A model generated the notes under the pieces. The model searched no databases, was not told where the DNA came from, and worked only from the letters and a program-made list of their open reading frames with translations. Below are positions 11,375-25,848 of a stretch of 64,000 bases of DNA, piece by piece. This DNA is from Drosophila persimilis (taxonomy: Eukaryota; Arthropoda; Insecta; Diptera; Drosophilidae). Every line of letters starts with the position of its first letter. Position 1 is the first letter of the stretch. The translations under genes were made by a program, and so were the position numbers. Location: assembly GCF_003286085.1 (NCBI RefSeq), contig NW_020825288.1, positions 8,494,001-8,558,000 of the forward strand, in the 5' to 3' direction.

Positions 11375-13254
11375 CCTCTGTCCATCCGTTTCCACCCTCA
11401 GTTTTAAAGGCTAGGAATAGAATGATCACCAGGAAAAACGAAGACTTTTATCTATGATTTTCGAAAGAACGATTGATCTGAAAGGGTATCTTAAGCCTCG
11501 GCTCACAACTCTAGCCTTTTCTTTCTCTTTGTCGCTTTGTTGTTGCTCTTGTCATTGTTGCTGTGTGCGCGAGACACAAAACATTGAATGACATTATCCT
11601 TTATTGCTTATCCCACGCTTTGCTCTCTGTGCGCTCTATTCTCCGTGTCCTGGTCTTGGTCCTGGAGCGGGACTTCGTCAGCAGCTGCGCCTTCTGCCCA
11701 ACACATTGGCACGCAAATGGTGGAGTGAAAGCGGTCTCAGGGTCTCGGGTCTAGGAGAAAAGTCAAAAGGGCAGACGCGGCGTATGCGTAATATTAACTA
11801 GGACCAACGGGACGCGACAAGCAAGCGGTTGAAAAGATCGAGGGCAATGCCAGCCCGGCCGCATTGTGTCCACCAGGACAAACTTTTTCATTTCCCCGCG
11901 GAAAAATTTTCAAAAATTTCATTTCCCAACGACTGAAGGCAAAACTTTGTGCCAAAGACATAGAAACTAGTTAGAAGTGCGGATATGGGAGAGGGAGAAG
12001 GAGGAGGCGGAGGAGGAGGAGCAGGAGGAGGGGCCAACAAAGCTGAAAAAGTCATGTCGTTCGTTTCCTAGACGCTCTCCAGCTCCCTCGCACTCTTTTT
12101 TTCCCCGCTTACACAATCGCCCGCTCTATCTTTCTATCTCTCTTCTTCTCTCTATGTGCCTCTCTCTTTCTCTTAACACACACATACACAGAAACGCATT
12201 TTACGAAATAAAGTATTCAAATAAAATATGCTAAAATCTTTGAAGTACTTCAAATAGCAAAAAGTAGAAAAAAGCAACCCAAAAGAAAACGCCACTGAGA
12301 AACAGTCGAAAAGTTTTGGCCTTATACAATGAGATAGAGAGAGAGAGGGAAGAGGAAATAGAAACGGTGAAAGCAAAACTCCGCATAAAAGGCATCGAAA
12401 GAAAAAAAGAAATGGCAGCCGAAATGGCAATAGCAAAAGCAACGGCGACGGCCCAAAAAAGTAAATATCGTTTATGTTGTCATAACGCGCAATGCCCTGC
12501 AACCACCGTCCACCACCCACCGCCCACCCGCTCTTATCATTTGAATTTCCTTCGCCGACGTGTTTGTCGAGCTGGAGCCGATAAAGATGCGATAAAGTGA
12601 GAACAAGTTTTCCGGGACGAGACGGGCGGGGATGGGCGGGGACGTGGGACGAGTCGCCGGCAAAAGTTTTGACCGAATTTTGACTTTTACGTCGCCCGAC
12701 TTGACGGACATTATTCGGCAAGCAAAATTGCCAATTTGTGTAAATTATTGCCTCAACTTGTCCTTGTCCCTTGTCCAAAGTCCCAATGTCCCAGTGTCCA
12801 CCATGTCCAGTGAAAGGACCAGTCAAACTTTGTCAGCTGCCTGCTTTCCGGTGGCTTTGAGAGAGGGAGAGCAGAGCAGACAGTCGGCGTCTGGCTTTGT
12901 GCCTTGGTCAAATGAATATGATGTAATATAAATTAATTTGATTATTCCCATCGTTTCATGACATTTCATTTCTCTTGCTTTTTACTTTCCGTCCGCATGT
13001 GAGTGGGTGTGGGCGTATTGCCCCGCCCCCTTTTAGCATACTTAATTAAGCAGAAACATTTCGCAGAAGTCGGCAGAAGCGCAGAACAAAAGTTGAGGCT
13101 GCTCGTACAACGCATCGCAAATTGTATTAAAAATTCATACGAGTACGAGTATTCCCCTCGAAAATTTGTTCTTCTAACCGGAGAGCAGGAGGCCTGCACA
13201 CATGTAACATTCACAGCTGTTAGATTTAATTTGACTGCAAATAATATATAAGGC

Positions 13255-13297
13255 GCCCTGGTCCTGGTCGTGGTCCTGGTCGTGGTCCTGGTCTCTG
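13255..13297. repeat. GGTCCTGGTCGT 12-bp tandem repeat
   Basis: About three and a half copies of a 12-bp unit alternating GGTCCT and GGTCGT. Confidence 0.7.
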
Positions 13298-16200
13298 GTA
13301 TTTGTCTTGTACGGGTATGGTATGCCATTGTTTGCTTTTGGCTGCCGGGACAACTCTCGGGCGCAACTCAAACACTCGACACTTTCGTGTTGGCCCAGAA
13401 AATTGTTAACGAAAATTGTGTAATGCCCGGCAGGCTACAGGCGGCAGAATTTATGCATTTTAAATGATATGTGAAAATTTGAGTGCAGCTACAGCCACAT
13501 ATTAGGCGACCAGACACAGTCACAGATTCACTGTACATATGTATGTGTTTTTCATGCGAGTATTTGTGGAGGATGTTTGCATTTGCAACCAACTTTTAGG
13601 CGCAAATTGTCGCCAGATTATATTGTCGTGTATAATGCTGCGGCAAGTCTGCAGGAAATTGTCCACATGCCAGACGATTTTCCCAACCATTTCCCATACC
13701 CCCGAACGCTCCTCTCTGACAGATCCTGATAGTTGGTTTTAATATTACTGTGTTGTTTTTTTTTTCCCCGCTTTCAATTATGATTGTTCTGATTATTTTA
13801 ATGTTTTGCGCAGACATTTGGTGTGGAAATGAGTTTGTTTTCTATTGTTTTGGGTGATGCTGTTTGTTAGCTGCTTTTGTTTGAATATTATTTATGGTTT
13901 TTGCCCAGTTTAAAGGCCCGACATTCATTGATTACACTTCATTGTCGTTCATTTGGTGGCGGGAATCTATGCACATGCACAGAGCGGAGTGGGAACAAAA
14001 AAAAGCGGATTAAAATATCAAAAAATATTGATTGCGAGGATTTTGATAATCTTTTCTATGAGCTAAAAAACAGTTTCACATAAATATGTGGCGAATGCCA
14101 CTCCTCTCTGTCCCTAATCTAACCTTCTGGATGGTTGCAGTGGCAGCATATGGACAAAAAATACGTCGATGCATGATTGGATAAAGTATTTATGTAGATG
14201 TTTGTATTGCCATGTTTCCCTCTGATTGTTGACGGCTTAAACGTGGCCAATTTCATACTGTACAACGCTGTGGTTCAGGTAGCATTCCATTTTCCTTGTT
14301 TGCCTTCTTCCAAATAAATTCTTCTATTGTCCCGTGATTGTGGAAACTTCATAAAATTGTCATTTTGCCGCAGTGGAGAAGTCCTGGTCACGTTTATTGC
14401 TCAGTCGTGGCAATAACGTTCAATTGGCCAGAACCTCAAAAAGTTCCAAGCCCAGCGAATGAAGCAATATCAAAGCTGAAGAGACAGCAAGCGGCAGGGG
14501 CATGCAGTGCCTCAATGTGCCCCACAGAATGAGTGCCAGTGAAGGTCTTTCTGGGCAATTAGAACGACAAGATTGTGCGATAGACCCATAGCAACCACAA
14601 AGGCTATTGCCAATCGTTTTTACGCATGAAACCGGCTATATTTTGCATATTGCTGGAAGTTCCTAACCCTTAACCTATGGCTACTTTGATTCCCATTGAT
14701 ACTTTGCTCCCTATCCCATTTCCCTTTCCTTTATTGATACTTCTTCTCTGCCACACTCGTATACGGTCTGGCCACGCCCTCGTTTGAGCCAACTTAAGGA
14801 GAGCCAAGGCAAGCCAAGCCGCATTTATTGATGTCTCAATTTCCTTTGCCAAATCACCTATTACAAATCGACAGCCAGCTTGAGTGGTGCCATTGCTGGT
14901 TCTGGTTCTAGTGGTGCTGTAGCTGTAGCTGGAGCTGTAGCTCTTGGAATAGCTTTGTTGGTTTTTACAACTGATGATGCTGCTGCCACTCTGCTGCTGC
15001 AATTCGTACAAATTTGGCTGGCAAATAAAGCGCCTGGAAAAGCTGCAAAGTAAAAATTACCCTTCTGGCTGGTAATGGCTGGCAATTTGTTTGGCTCTCT
15101 GGCTGTTCTGTTGCCATTTTGCCATTGCATTGCACAAACTGCAGATACGTGTGTGTTGTCCCACTCTCCACCCTTCCTCTCCAATTTGAATGGGTTGTTT
15201 GGGGTGGATTGATAAGAGTGGGTGGACGTGGATATGGCCGTGGACATGGGCGGGGCGAATAGAGGTGTGCCTTTTATGCCTCATTGCCTCATTGCCCCAT
15301 CATACTCAACCCCGATACCCGCGCACAATGTTGCCAGCGCAGCTCTCACTGATGGCAGTTTGATCATTCCATTACAAGTTGGCCTGGCCACATTGCAGCT
15401 TCAAGCAATTTGCCACAAATTTCAATCAAACGTGCTCGCTAAAAAGTTGCCATAAGTTGCACCACCCACAACCCTCGTCTGCCCTGCCCTGCCCTGCCCC
15501 AACACACATACACAGGTAGGTTGTGCCTCCCCACTTGCGGGCTAACAAACTTTTACATTAAGACATTAGCGGAAAAGTTTTTTTTTTTTTTGTTCCTTTT
15601 TGCCCCGCTGTTTGCTATTTTCCTCCCATTCGGCAGCGGCAGCGGCAACGGCAACGGCAGTGCAGCTGAAGCTGCAGCTGCAACAACTTGGCATCAACTA
15701 ATTTCTTATTTGTTTGGCTCTTGCGGTGCGGCAGCAGGATTGCACATGGCCAGGACGGGGACTGACCAGGACTGGTCCCCGGACTGGTCCAGCAAATGGA
15801 GTGCTCCATTTTCATTTGCTTTCGCCTCGCATTTTCGTTTCGTTTTACGCTTTTCACTGCTCTGGGCAGGATGTGGCACATGAAAAAGTTTTCGTATTTC
15901 CATTGGCTTTGATTCGGTTTCGCAAATGGCTTGGCATTGTTAAAGAGTCGAGAGTTAAGAGCTGATTGGATGATCTTTGATGGAAAGGAAGGAGAGGAGG
16001 AATATAATGGCGAATAATGCTAATGAGGGGAGCTTTCACGACGAATTCAATTAAAGTTTCTCCTCCTCTATGGACCTATGGATGGGGTGGATTATACTCT
16101 ACTGCTCTGTGGATATATCTAATAGATGCACAGATACAATTACCTCTCAGCTGCTAGACAAATCCTATCGCAGATCAACCACAGTCTCCTCTATTCCATC

Positions 16201-17925
16201 ATTTCAAGTTTATCCACGAGATAATCCATTTCATACACAGATATAATTTCCTCTCCATTTCCCGACACCCGACACTGGCGTGACACCACCACCGTTACCA
16301 TCACCACGCGTTAAAAATACAAAACACGTTAATGACAGCCACCGGCAGCACCTGTGCCGCACCACCCCGTTTTCTGAGGGTCGGGGTCGGAGCCGGGTCG
16401 GGGCGACTGAATGGTGGTGTCCATGTTACGGCTCGCTGCCTCTTGGTGGTACCCCTGCAACGCACTTGGCTGCGCTACGCAATTTCCGTTTCCGGTTACG
16501 CAGGGCCAAAAGCAGACAACTGCAGGATAACATTCCTGGCCCTGGCCCTGGCTCTGAGCCTGTCCCTGGCTCCATCATTGTCCCCCATCCCCCCTTGCAG
16601 CCATTTGGCGCACAAACAAACCGTTAACACTTTGCTGCTCTCTGCTCTCTGCTCTGGCTCTGGCTCTGGCTCTATCTCTCTCTGTTCCTGGCTCCAGCTG
16701 CTTCTCCTGGCCTGATTCTACTCCTGCCAGTGCTAATGCTTCTGCTACTCTGTATTATGCTGGCACTACGCCTCTGCATCCACCTGCCACGGCTCCTCCT
16801 CCATGTCCATTGCAACTTTGTGGCGCTTGTTTCGGGTTTCCCTTGTTGCTGCTGCGGCTCCTCCTGCTGCTCCTGTCGTAGACGCGACTTCAGGTAGTAA
16901 ATTTCCATTAAATGTGCATTTTTGTACAAGTTTTTGAATTAAACTTTTTTAGCTCGGCCATAGCTCAGCGGCTAAGAAGCCAACATAGCGGTTGGCTCTC
17001 TGGTGGTGGCTCTGATATCCTGCCGAGCTTTTAGCTTTATTTCCCAACGCGTGGCCCAGCCTTGAAATGTGGCAATCTTGTCCAACCGTTCGAGCGGAAA
17101 GTTTACGCAAAACTGAAGCAACTTCATTTCTGAGTGCGTCATTATTTTTCCAGATGCATCCTACACAGAGGATTTGGATTTGGATCTATTTATGGAATTC
17201 TCATGAAGTAATGATCCGTAACTGCAACATTTTCCTAAGAAATAAGAGCCGATAGAAATAGAGCTTCTTCTGGGAATCCGTATTCACTTCTTCGAAATGC
17301 AAATCCTTTTTTGCTAATAAATTAGTCGCATCCTCCTGGGTCGGGGGAAATTTGTTAAGCTTTCGTTTTCTGTTGCGGGCAGGAAAATGTTATAATTTCC
17401 ATGCCACACCCCCGGCCCAACCTCCTGCCACTTGCCACACCATATGCTGCATCTGTCGTTGCCGCCAAGTCATAAAAATCCACCCGAAGGGGTCAGCCAA
17501 GTGGGTGCCCACCCACTTGACCGGACGACACTCAGGGACTGGCGGGGACTGGCTGCTTCCCAGTGCTATTATTTTTAGAATATGACCAAAACATGCAGAA
17601 GATTTTCCTCTCGCTAGCAGTTTTTCCTAGACAATGCAGCCATAGTTTTGACACTGAAAAATGTGAAAATTATGCAGCAAACATTAAAGAAACTATGTAA
17701 ATTGGCTGCTTCTGCATGGGGGGATGGGATATTCTTCACTCACCCATATCATACCCTCCCTGCATCAGATCTCATCGCTATCTTCTACACCCACTCCCAC
17801 ACCCGTACCCATGCCCATGCCCATGCCACTGCCACCCATCAAATTTGATTCTCTGGCTAAGTTTTACTCACGCCTAATGGTTTTAATTAAGCGGCAGCCA
17901 GCCCTGCCCGAGTCGGGGTCTGAGT

Positions 17926-17950
17926 CAGAGCCAGAGCCAGAGCCAGAGCC
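17926..17950. repeat. (AGAGCC)4 minisatellite
   Basis: Four tandem hexamers. A related degenerate TGAGTC array lies at 18,033-18,057. Confidence 0.75.
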
Positions 17951-18032
17951 TGAGTCGTGCCTTGCATGTCATGCATGAAATTCATTAGGTTCCGCCCGAC
18001 GTCTGCTTAGTGTCTCCACTGTTCGCTGTGGC

Positions 18033-18057
18033 TCTGAGTCTGAGTCTGAGCCTGAGT
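18033..18057. repeat. TGAGTC/TGAGCC hexamer repeat
   Basis: Four degenerate hexamers related to the AGAGCC array about 80 bp to the left. Confidence 0.65.
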
Positions 18058-19033
18058 CGCGCTTTTCCAGCTTCCTTTGATATACTTATACTTACAATTT
18101 TCTTAAGCAAAAACTTTGCTGGCAACTAAAACCAAACTTGACATAGTTTTCGGCAAAAATTGCAGCTAAAAACTTACTTAATTTCTACGAACTGCACTTA
18201 CTCTGCGCCAACTGTCGCCAAAGGGGGTTGGAGCTACTGCTACTGCCACTGCTACTGGCGGTGGTGCTGTGGCACACACACACACACATGCCACTCTTAT
18301 TTGCATAGTTAGTCAAGTTTTCTTTGGGGCTGGGGCTGGGGCTGGTGCTGGTGGGAATATGGGGATTGAGTAGGCAAGACAGTTGGAAGGAGCCTCTCTC
18401 TTCCCGCATGTGAAGAGTCCACTCAGTTTGACACTATTTCAACAGGCAAATAAATACTTTGGCCTGAAGAAGACCCGGCCCCCGACATTGGGGCGGAGGC
18501 GATTGCGGAGGCAGCGGCAGTGGCAGCCCCGAGTTTTATTTATCTTTGACACTTGCTAATTTTTCGTCGAGTTGTTGATGAAAATATTTTCCCTGGCAAG
18601 TGTCAACTTCCTAAGTTGTTTAGCAACCAAATATAGAGAATTTGGCGTTGACTGACAGTCAGGCCCGCTTAAGCACGACTGATTCTAGTGCGAAATGTGT
18701 CTGTCACACAGTCACTTCACTCACTTGTGTAGCACAAATTAGCAAGTCTAAAAACTCACTTCAAGGACTTCAAATGCTACTGATTCCCTCTGACTTCGCT
18801 CCAATGCAGGCAGTGCTGCTGGTAGGCGCCTTTCAACATAATTCTGAGCCAAAACGTTCAATGCCCTTACGGATGAAATGATGCTGAAATCTGTGCAACG
18901 GTCTAATGATTGTTCATGTCAACAATTTGCAAAACTAAATGAACACATTTCGAAATCATAAATTATGCAAACTCCGACGACTGTGGCAGCAATAACTACA
19001 ACAAGGACAAGAGGACAAGAGGCAGCATCAGTC

Positions 19034-19071
19034 CAGGAGCCAGGAGCCATCAGCCATGAGCCAGGAGCCAG
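19034..19071. repeat. AGCCAGG/AGCCAT tandem repeat
   Basis: Degenerate copies of CAGGAGC and CAGCCATG in tandem, from a 6-8 bp unit. Confidence 0.55.
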
Positions 19072-19680
19072 GGACTGCAAATATTTCCTCCACATGTGAG
19101 AAGGAGGGCACGGAGGCATGTGGCATGTGGCAGGTGGCGTGGCAGGCAGCAACTTGTTAGCCAAACTGCCAACGCAACTAGCAGACTCTTCTGGCCGTAA
19201 AATAGTATTAGGAGAGCTGGAGAGGAGAGAACAGCGTGTTGAGGCCAACATGGCATACTGACAACATGTGTTTTGAGGTGAAGCTTATAAATAAATTATT
19301 GATAAGCATCTGGCATAGAGGAAACGTCAAAAGTTGTATGCTAAAATAAGCACAGAACGGCAAACAAATGAAGGGAAGAGGGGCGGCCCAGGACCCAGAC
19401 CCATATGTGGGGCAGAGGCCTTCAACTTGTTGTTCTACTCTGACTAGCTCTTGCATTTTTAAATTCATTCAAACTACTACAATACAACAAAAATACATAG
19501 TAGAATAGGTAAAAGAAGCAGAGGCGAAATTTAAATTGCACACAAACAGGAAAAACCAAGAGCAAGTGGAACATAAACGAGAGCAAAGTTTTTCGCAAGT
19601 TTGTTGCGCATTTTTAATTAATTTTCTTGCCTGCCCCAGAACAACGCTTACCACCACCACTTTGCCCCATACACAGCACA

Positions 19681-19729
19681 GGCTACAGGCTGCAGGCTGG
19701 AGGCTGGAGGCTGGAGGCTGCCGGCTGCC
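19681..19729. repeat. GGCTGGA 7-bp tandem repeat
   Basis: Six to seven copies of GGCTGGA or GGCTGCA, with variants at the ends. Confidence 0.7.
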
Positions 19730-22210
19730 TATGGCATAGAATTCCTCCTGCTTTTAGCCATATTTATGTGTACGTAACGCCGTACGCTGCGGTGCATTGA
19801 CATGTCAATAAGAAATGAAAGTGTATGCCGCCCGCTCGCCTGCCATCATCGACGGCGCTGCCTTGCAATTAAAATTTTAAGACAAATTAAAAACCAGAAA
19901 GAAAGTCGCTGGCTTCGAGAAACGAATCTTTAAATACCCTTCGAGGCTAACTGTGCAACTAGGCTCCTCTGGGGTACTATATACCCGATTTGTACTTCGA
20001 AATCACAGTACCCTCTGGAAGGATATTCATCCAGAAGCATGCTGCAACAGTTGCAAATGAGTAAGGAGTGTAGCATCGTACGGCAGAGCAGTGACAGAGG
20101 GAGGGACAGAGGCAGGGGCAGCGGCAGGGCGCAGATCGGAGCTAGTGAAAAGATTTGCACTTGGCTGCTGATTGCAATCCCGGGCCAGCACTTCGTGTCC
20201 TCAATTTGACATTTATGCGAGCGCAGGCAAGCGTGCAATAATCGAAGCAGCGACGAGATGCCTTTCTCTTGGCAATTGTACATGGCTTTCTCCCAGTATA
20301 TGTGAGTGTTCGTGTGAGTCCCCGCCCCCGCCCCTCTTAGCATCGAGACAAATTGGTTGTCCTCCTGCTGCCTTGCAAACTTTTAATTAATTTATTTTCC
20401 TCAACTTTCTCGCTGTGTCTCTGCGTCGCCCTCTGGCTGTGCGCCTCAATAAATGTTTCTGCTCTGACCATAAATGATTTATTTGTTATTTATGCGTGCC
20501 ATCATGTCGGACCAGTGGAACCCCAGAGCTCGGGGAACACTCCGCACCAGAGCCAAACAACTTTATTTAATGTCAAAGTAAACACGTTGTCACTGCTGCA
20601 ATGCAACGCAATGGAATGCTGTTTGCTCCACAGCTCTGCGGCGTCTCTGCACCACTCTGTCACCTGGCAATTCCGCTTAATTTCTCTACACCACCCACCA
20701 CACCGCGCCACCACAGATCCATCCTGCAATCTGCATCCAGCGTTTTTAATTGCACAGTGCTGCCGTCGAGGCGGGGCGATGCGGGGCAGGGTCTCGCGCA
20801 TTTAAACGATTTTCGGTTAATTATACGCAGTTACATAATGACATTTGCGCAGGGCCACAGCGTGCCCACGCGCGCCAGTTGGCGGCGTTCATCAGGCCGC
20901 TAACCGAGCTTCCGTGTCCGTCTCCGTGTCCGTCTCTGCCTCCGTCTGCGTCTCCGACTCTGAATCATGCCACGCTATGCTTTCGTCACGCATTGTTATA
21001 CCCTACCAAACGCAAAAGAGGTTTGAGTTTGGTCTCTATCGAGTAGATCCCACCTCTCCTTGCTCCTTCTATTGGGCCGTTACTTACTTCTTTGGTTTCT
21101 ACACAACGTACGAGTAGATCCTTATAGATATCATTAACAAGTAGAATTTAGTCTGGAGCAGAGTATCTCAAGTCTCGGCCTCAGGATCCTTTGCTTTATT
21201 TCTTTATTGTTTGCTCGGCCCATGCCTCCTGTATCTGACTCTCTGGTTTGCATTCCTCGTGGTTTCATTACTCTGCCACACAGTTGCCGTTGACAGTTAG
21301 CCCCCACGCATTCACACACACGTACACCAATGAATACCCACACACTCAAATACAGAGTTCATAAATAGTTGCCTACTCTTTGGCGCATCGCTGTGCGGCC
21401 CTGTGTCGAGAGCCTACAAAGACAATCGCTGGGAATGAAATGCATATGTCAGATTGAACCGAATGCCACAGTCTGCCATGAAGTAAATTAATGCATTTAA
21501 ATGGGAAAATCTAGAGAAATGCATTGGCATGGAACGGATTGTTGTCTGTCTGTCGAAGGTGATGGGAGAGAGCAGGGCAGTCCTTCCCCAAATATTTATA
21601 ATTTTTTCAGTTTGCAAATTGTATAATTATTACATGGCCGCGGTTTGGCCGCGTTAAAAAAATATAATGGATCCATTCCTTTGTTGGCCGAACACGACCG
21701 CAGAAACCATAAAACTAACAATAATTCAAGTTAAATACAATTTAAATGCGACTGTAAAAAATACAAAATAATGCCTATAGCTAACAATACTGTATGTATA
21801 TCGGGCGGCGATTCTTATTATCTTTTTTGGTATCATGTAAGCGAAAATCGAAGGCTGCTATACTGCTATAAAAAAATTGTTACGATGTATTTTAAATTAA
21901 AAATCCAAAATAAACAAAAGCAAAACCAATAACTTTTTCCAATTTTGTTCACTATATGAAAAGTTGGTAATATTGTGTACATGGCGGGAAATCTGCGTGT
22001 CTGTCGGTGTATTCATAGTCGCATGAGGTACGGGGGCATATAGCGGATGGGCCAGCATCGAACACTCGGCAGTATTTATGTATTTAAATTCAATTAATAA
22101 TTAAGGTGTAAATGCATTTGCATGCTGGTTAATTAAATTTGTGCGGCTTTATTAAAGGAAATTACGGATTTTAATGCGGCCACCGCCGCAGAGAAACAAC
22201 AACCACCACG

Positions 22211-22252
22211 TGGGTGGGACAGAGGTGGGACAGAGGTGGGACAGAAGTGGGA
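22211..22252. repeat. GGTGGGACAGA 11-bp tandem repeat
   Basis: Nearly four copies of an 11-bp unit; the last carries A in place of G (AAGTGGG). Eleven bp is close to one helical turn. Confidence 0.75.
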
Positions 22253-25159
22253 TAATGTAAATTCCGAACGGATAGTTATCCCCCGGACCGCGGAGCTCTG
22301 AGCCGGGCAGCTGTTTGCCAGCGGGCTTAAAGCCAGTTCGAGTAAACACTTAAAGCGCCGAGTGGATGGATGGATGGGAGGCTACGAGTACATCTATAAA
22401 TATTTCATGCGTTGCATTGCAGTCATTATGGCATTCATTAAATATAGAGTGCATGACATCCATGCAGCATGCAGCAGGCCGCACATTCTCACAGATAAAG
22501 CAACACAGAGATGCACTCACACTGATACACTCCGCACAGATCCACCCACACAGAGAGACACAAAGATACACCCACACACACATCAACGGATAGGCCACCA
22601 ATAGAAGAGAGAACGCTTCGCATCCATAAATCTCTCGCCAGCCCCCCCAGCATCCTTTCACTGATGATGGGGGGAAAATGGGGGTGGGGCAGGGGTCTGG
22701 TGTGGTGTGGTGTAGTGCGATGCGCCCGCCATGGTCATGCCACCACTTTTGTCCGTAGTTATTCATATAAATACAGAGCGTGGGGCAGAGACAATGGGAC
22801 AAACATCATGGTGTTAGTGTATTTCTGATTTGTGGTCTGACAGTTTAACCAAAAACTGCATGCATGTAAATTTATTTGTGCTCATTTTTGTCGCCTCCCT
22901 TTTTGCCTCCCCTGACTGCGTGGTTGCACTGTTGCTGCCACGCTTACATATGTCAAAATATTCAATTTATGCAACGGAAGAAACAAAATGAGCCCAGCAC
23001 GACGTCAAGGCCCAGAGAACGAGAGATACATACAGAGAGGAAAGAGCCACTATGGGATAGGAAAGACCAATGAATACAAAATGTTGTCCTCTTAAAACCA
23101 AACACTACTGGAATATCCATTTACCGCGTTTTCTAGTTCTAGATCTTGGAGCTAGATTCAATAAAAGTTGGAAGAGGGCCAATTAGAATTGTTCATCAAA
23201 TTGTTGATTGTGATTCGAAGATCAAAAAATATTGCTATAAGACGATCTCTGGAAATAAGTCTCATATCAGTGGAGGAGAATTCCCCAACAAATGGTCTCA
23301 TATATACCTTCTAAATAGCTCTCACATAATTCAACAATAAGGGCATTTGCTATACTCCCACTAAGGTCCTAACTTTCCACTCTCTATGTCCCTGTGCCCA
23401 TTCCGATCCTATTTACTTTGCATTTGCCAGCTGTGCGACCACTGACAATGGGTTTGCGGGGCGGGGGCTGCTGCTCTGACATTTGCAACATTTATGGCTC
23501 TTTTTGATGCCACCTGGATGGGATAATCCTGCCACTCCGGAAGTCAACACACACTGTACGCAGAAATGGATTGCAATGTCGCAATTTTGTATGGAATTTT
23601 GTATTGATCATCGCGTTGTCTCTCGAAGATCCATCAGATGTTTCATTGGAATTAAATTGACCCTCGGGTTCTGTCCCAGTTCCAGTTCCAATTCCAGTAT
23701 CAGTTTCTGTTTGTTGTTGGTCTTTCACTTTTATAGGCGCCGCACATTTATAGTGGCCATATCGTTTTATGGATTTTTTCCTTGTGCATTATTAAAAAGG
23801 CCAGCCAGCAGAGTCAGAGCAGAGAAAAACAACCAGCAGAAGCGGCAAGCGGCAACAAAAACAAGTTAAAAACCTAACGTGCTGCTTTATTTGCAACTTA
23901 TCCACTCCGGCTCCAACTCCGTCTCCGGCTCGGAGTCGGAGCAGGGGCCGGGGCTATGTGGATGTACTCGTACTCGTAGTTATTATTTGAAATTTCATAA
24001 TACTTTTACAACTTTATGCAACTGTTTCTGCTGCCTGCTGGCGATGCCTTAACGCGGAATTCATGCTTTATTTTTTGCGGTCCTTCCCTCTGGCAGGAGT
24101 TTATCCAACACTCTCCCTTCGAGATGTACTATGTATATTGTATATCCTACCCTTTCCCTATCCAACCTCCTTCCAGTAGTTTACTTTTGCAATTTTCAAC
24201 GCTCCAACTGCATGCCATTTATTTTAGCCTTCTTTCTTTCCTTCTCTTCGCTTCTCTTCGCTTCTCTTCTCTTTTCACTCGTCTCCCTTCCCTCTCGTCC
24301 TGCTGTTTATTTAGCCCTGCTTCCTTCCACCTTTGTTTCAGCCCTTTTCTGTTCTTTTTTGGCTCCATTTTTATGTAAAACATATTTTTCTTAAATAATT
24401 TATTTTTGGTTTTTGTTTTCCCGCCGCGCGTCTCCGCGTCCTTTTCCCACTTTTCTGCTGCTTGAGCAAACTAAAATGAAGCTTTTATTGAGTTCAGGTG
24501 CGCTGTCCTGTCCTATCCTGCCCCCTACTACCCGGCACACTGCCACCATCTCCATACCCTTGGCTTTCCCTTTGGGGCAACTTTTGATTTTGCCTCTTGC
24601 GCCGCTTCTTGCTGCATGCTTCTTTTTCAATTTGTGGCCACATTAACGTTAGAAAGGAAGAAAAAAATATGAATGCACACGAAAAGTGTAAAGAAATGGT
24701 TTGGTCGGGTCGGGTGGGGTCTGTACGGCGTGCTCGGGAACTGCATTTGCGGCGGGTTTGGTATGAGTTTTGTGGGTGTGGGGGGAAGGGATTGTTTGAG
24801 GCAGGTTCAGGTGGGTTAGGGGTGGCTTAGAGTGGCCCGGAGCTTTCGCGTGCACGGAAACGTTTAGCCGCCGCATATTGCCTGGGGGTCTGCTGTGGTT
24901 CTTTTTCTGGCTGGATCCTCCTGGTCTTAAAAGCGTCTGTTTTTATTTTAAGAAAATATTGGCACTATTTTTTCAGCCACTACCCACTACCCACTCCCTG
25001 CGCAGAGGTTCTTGAGATTTAGTTTACATTTACCTCACGAGTATATGCTACTTAAGCTGGAAGTCGGCTTCAGCATTGTACCTGCCGCCCCCAGAGTGGG
25101 CAGAGTGGTGGGGTCCTGCCACCGAATGGGGATGTCGGCTAATGGCCTCGGCAATGGAT

Positions 25160-25210
25160 TGAGAACTTACCTGCAAGAATAAGCACAAGAGAAATGAAAA
25201 TTAATTAGAG
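25160..25210 (-). other. Recursive splice (ratchet) site A
   Basis: On the minus strand, CTAAT (branch-like, about 35 nt upstream) and a T/C-rich tract free of AG lead to TTATTCTTGCAG, immediately followed by GTAAGTTCTC. The donor half is the ideal GTAAGT. The junction lies between 25,171 and 25,170, 17.7 kb beyond site B. The match to the published ratchet consensus (pyrimidine tract, NCAG, GTAAGT) is close to perfect. Confidence 0.75.
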
Positions 25211-25802
25211 TTCGCCTTTAGGATTCTATTATTTATTCCTGCATTCCACCAGCAGATCTAGTGGACTAGTCAGCGTATTTATCCACACACTATATAGTTT
25301 CACTTATCTCACATACTCAGTCTTTTGCAGAACAACAACAGCGGGAGAGAAGGCGAAAACTTAATTTATTATTTCGTACTTATGCAAACACATCAATTTG
25401 TCGCAAGTAAACACTTCAAGCTCTTTTCGTTATCTTTGGCCAAACACTGACAGCCTAAAGGCTGGGGGCTGGACCTGGCTCCTGGGCCAGCAGAAATTCA
25501 TTAGAAATCCAACAGCAAATAGACAAAAAATACAGTGAAAAAATATAGATATGTTTCGGCTGGCCAAATGTTTGTTTAGGACGGTCGTCGGGACGGGCCT
25601 GAAATAACTTTCTGACCGGACTGCAGACCCAAGTCGTTTGGATGTGGGCCACCTGACCGGGACAGGCGGCACTTTTCATAATTTTTCAATAAATTCCAGG
25701 ACCATTAAGGCACATAGTTTCTTCTATCGATCTAAAAAGGCTTCGTTTTCAATAATGTTCGCATTACATTTGGCCGGCGATGGCAACCCTAGCTAGCTGG
25801 AT

Positions 25803-25848
25803 GCCGCTGCCACTGCCACTGCCGCTGCCGCTGCCACTGCCGCTGCCC
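25803..25848. repeat. GCCACT/GCCGCT hexamer repeat
   Basis: Seven hexamers alternating GCCGCT and GCCACT, 630 bp upstream, in minus-strand sense, of ratchet site A. Confidence 0.75.

Larger units (their letters stand above)
4026..25159. other. Intronic DNA with dispersed short repeats
   Basis: This 21-kb interval holds simple repeats (listed separately), purine/pyrimidine-biased tracts near 12.0-12.4 kb and AT-rich islands (10.4-10.7, 13.7-14.3 and 21.6-22.1 kb). Long frames at 4,486-5,055 and 12,173-12,826 follow low-stop composition and show no domain, so I leave them out. No tRNA B-box or snRNA signature was found. Confidence 0.4.

Noticed and set aside
12316..12600. Glu/Arg/Lys-rich helix-like plus-strand frame
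   Set aside because: It arises from GAGA-type purine repeats and has no ATG at its head; coiled-coil appearance is compositional.
12173..12826. 217-codon minus-strand frame with Phe/Leu-rich stretches
   Set aside because: The frame is the complement of a purine-rich tract; the hydrophobic runs follow from TTC/CTT composition.
16950..17035. tRNA-like TAGCTCAGCGG box
   Set aside because: Resembles an A-box, but there is no TTCGA-type B-box or acceptor stem pairing.
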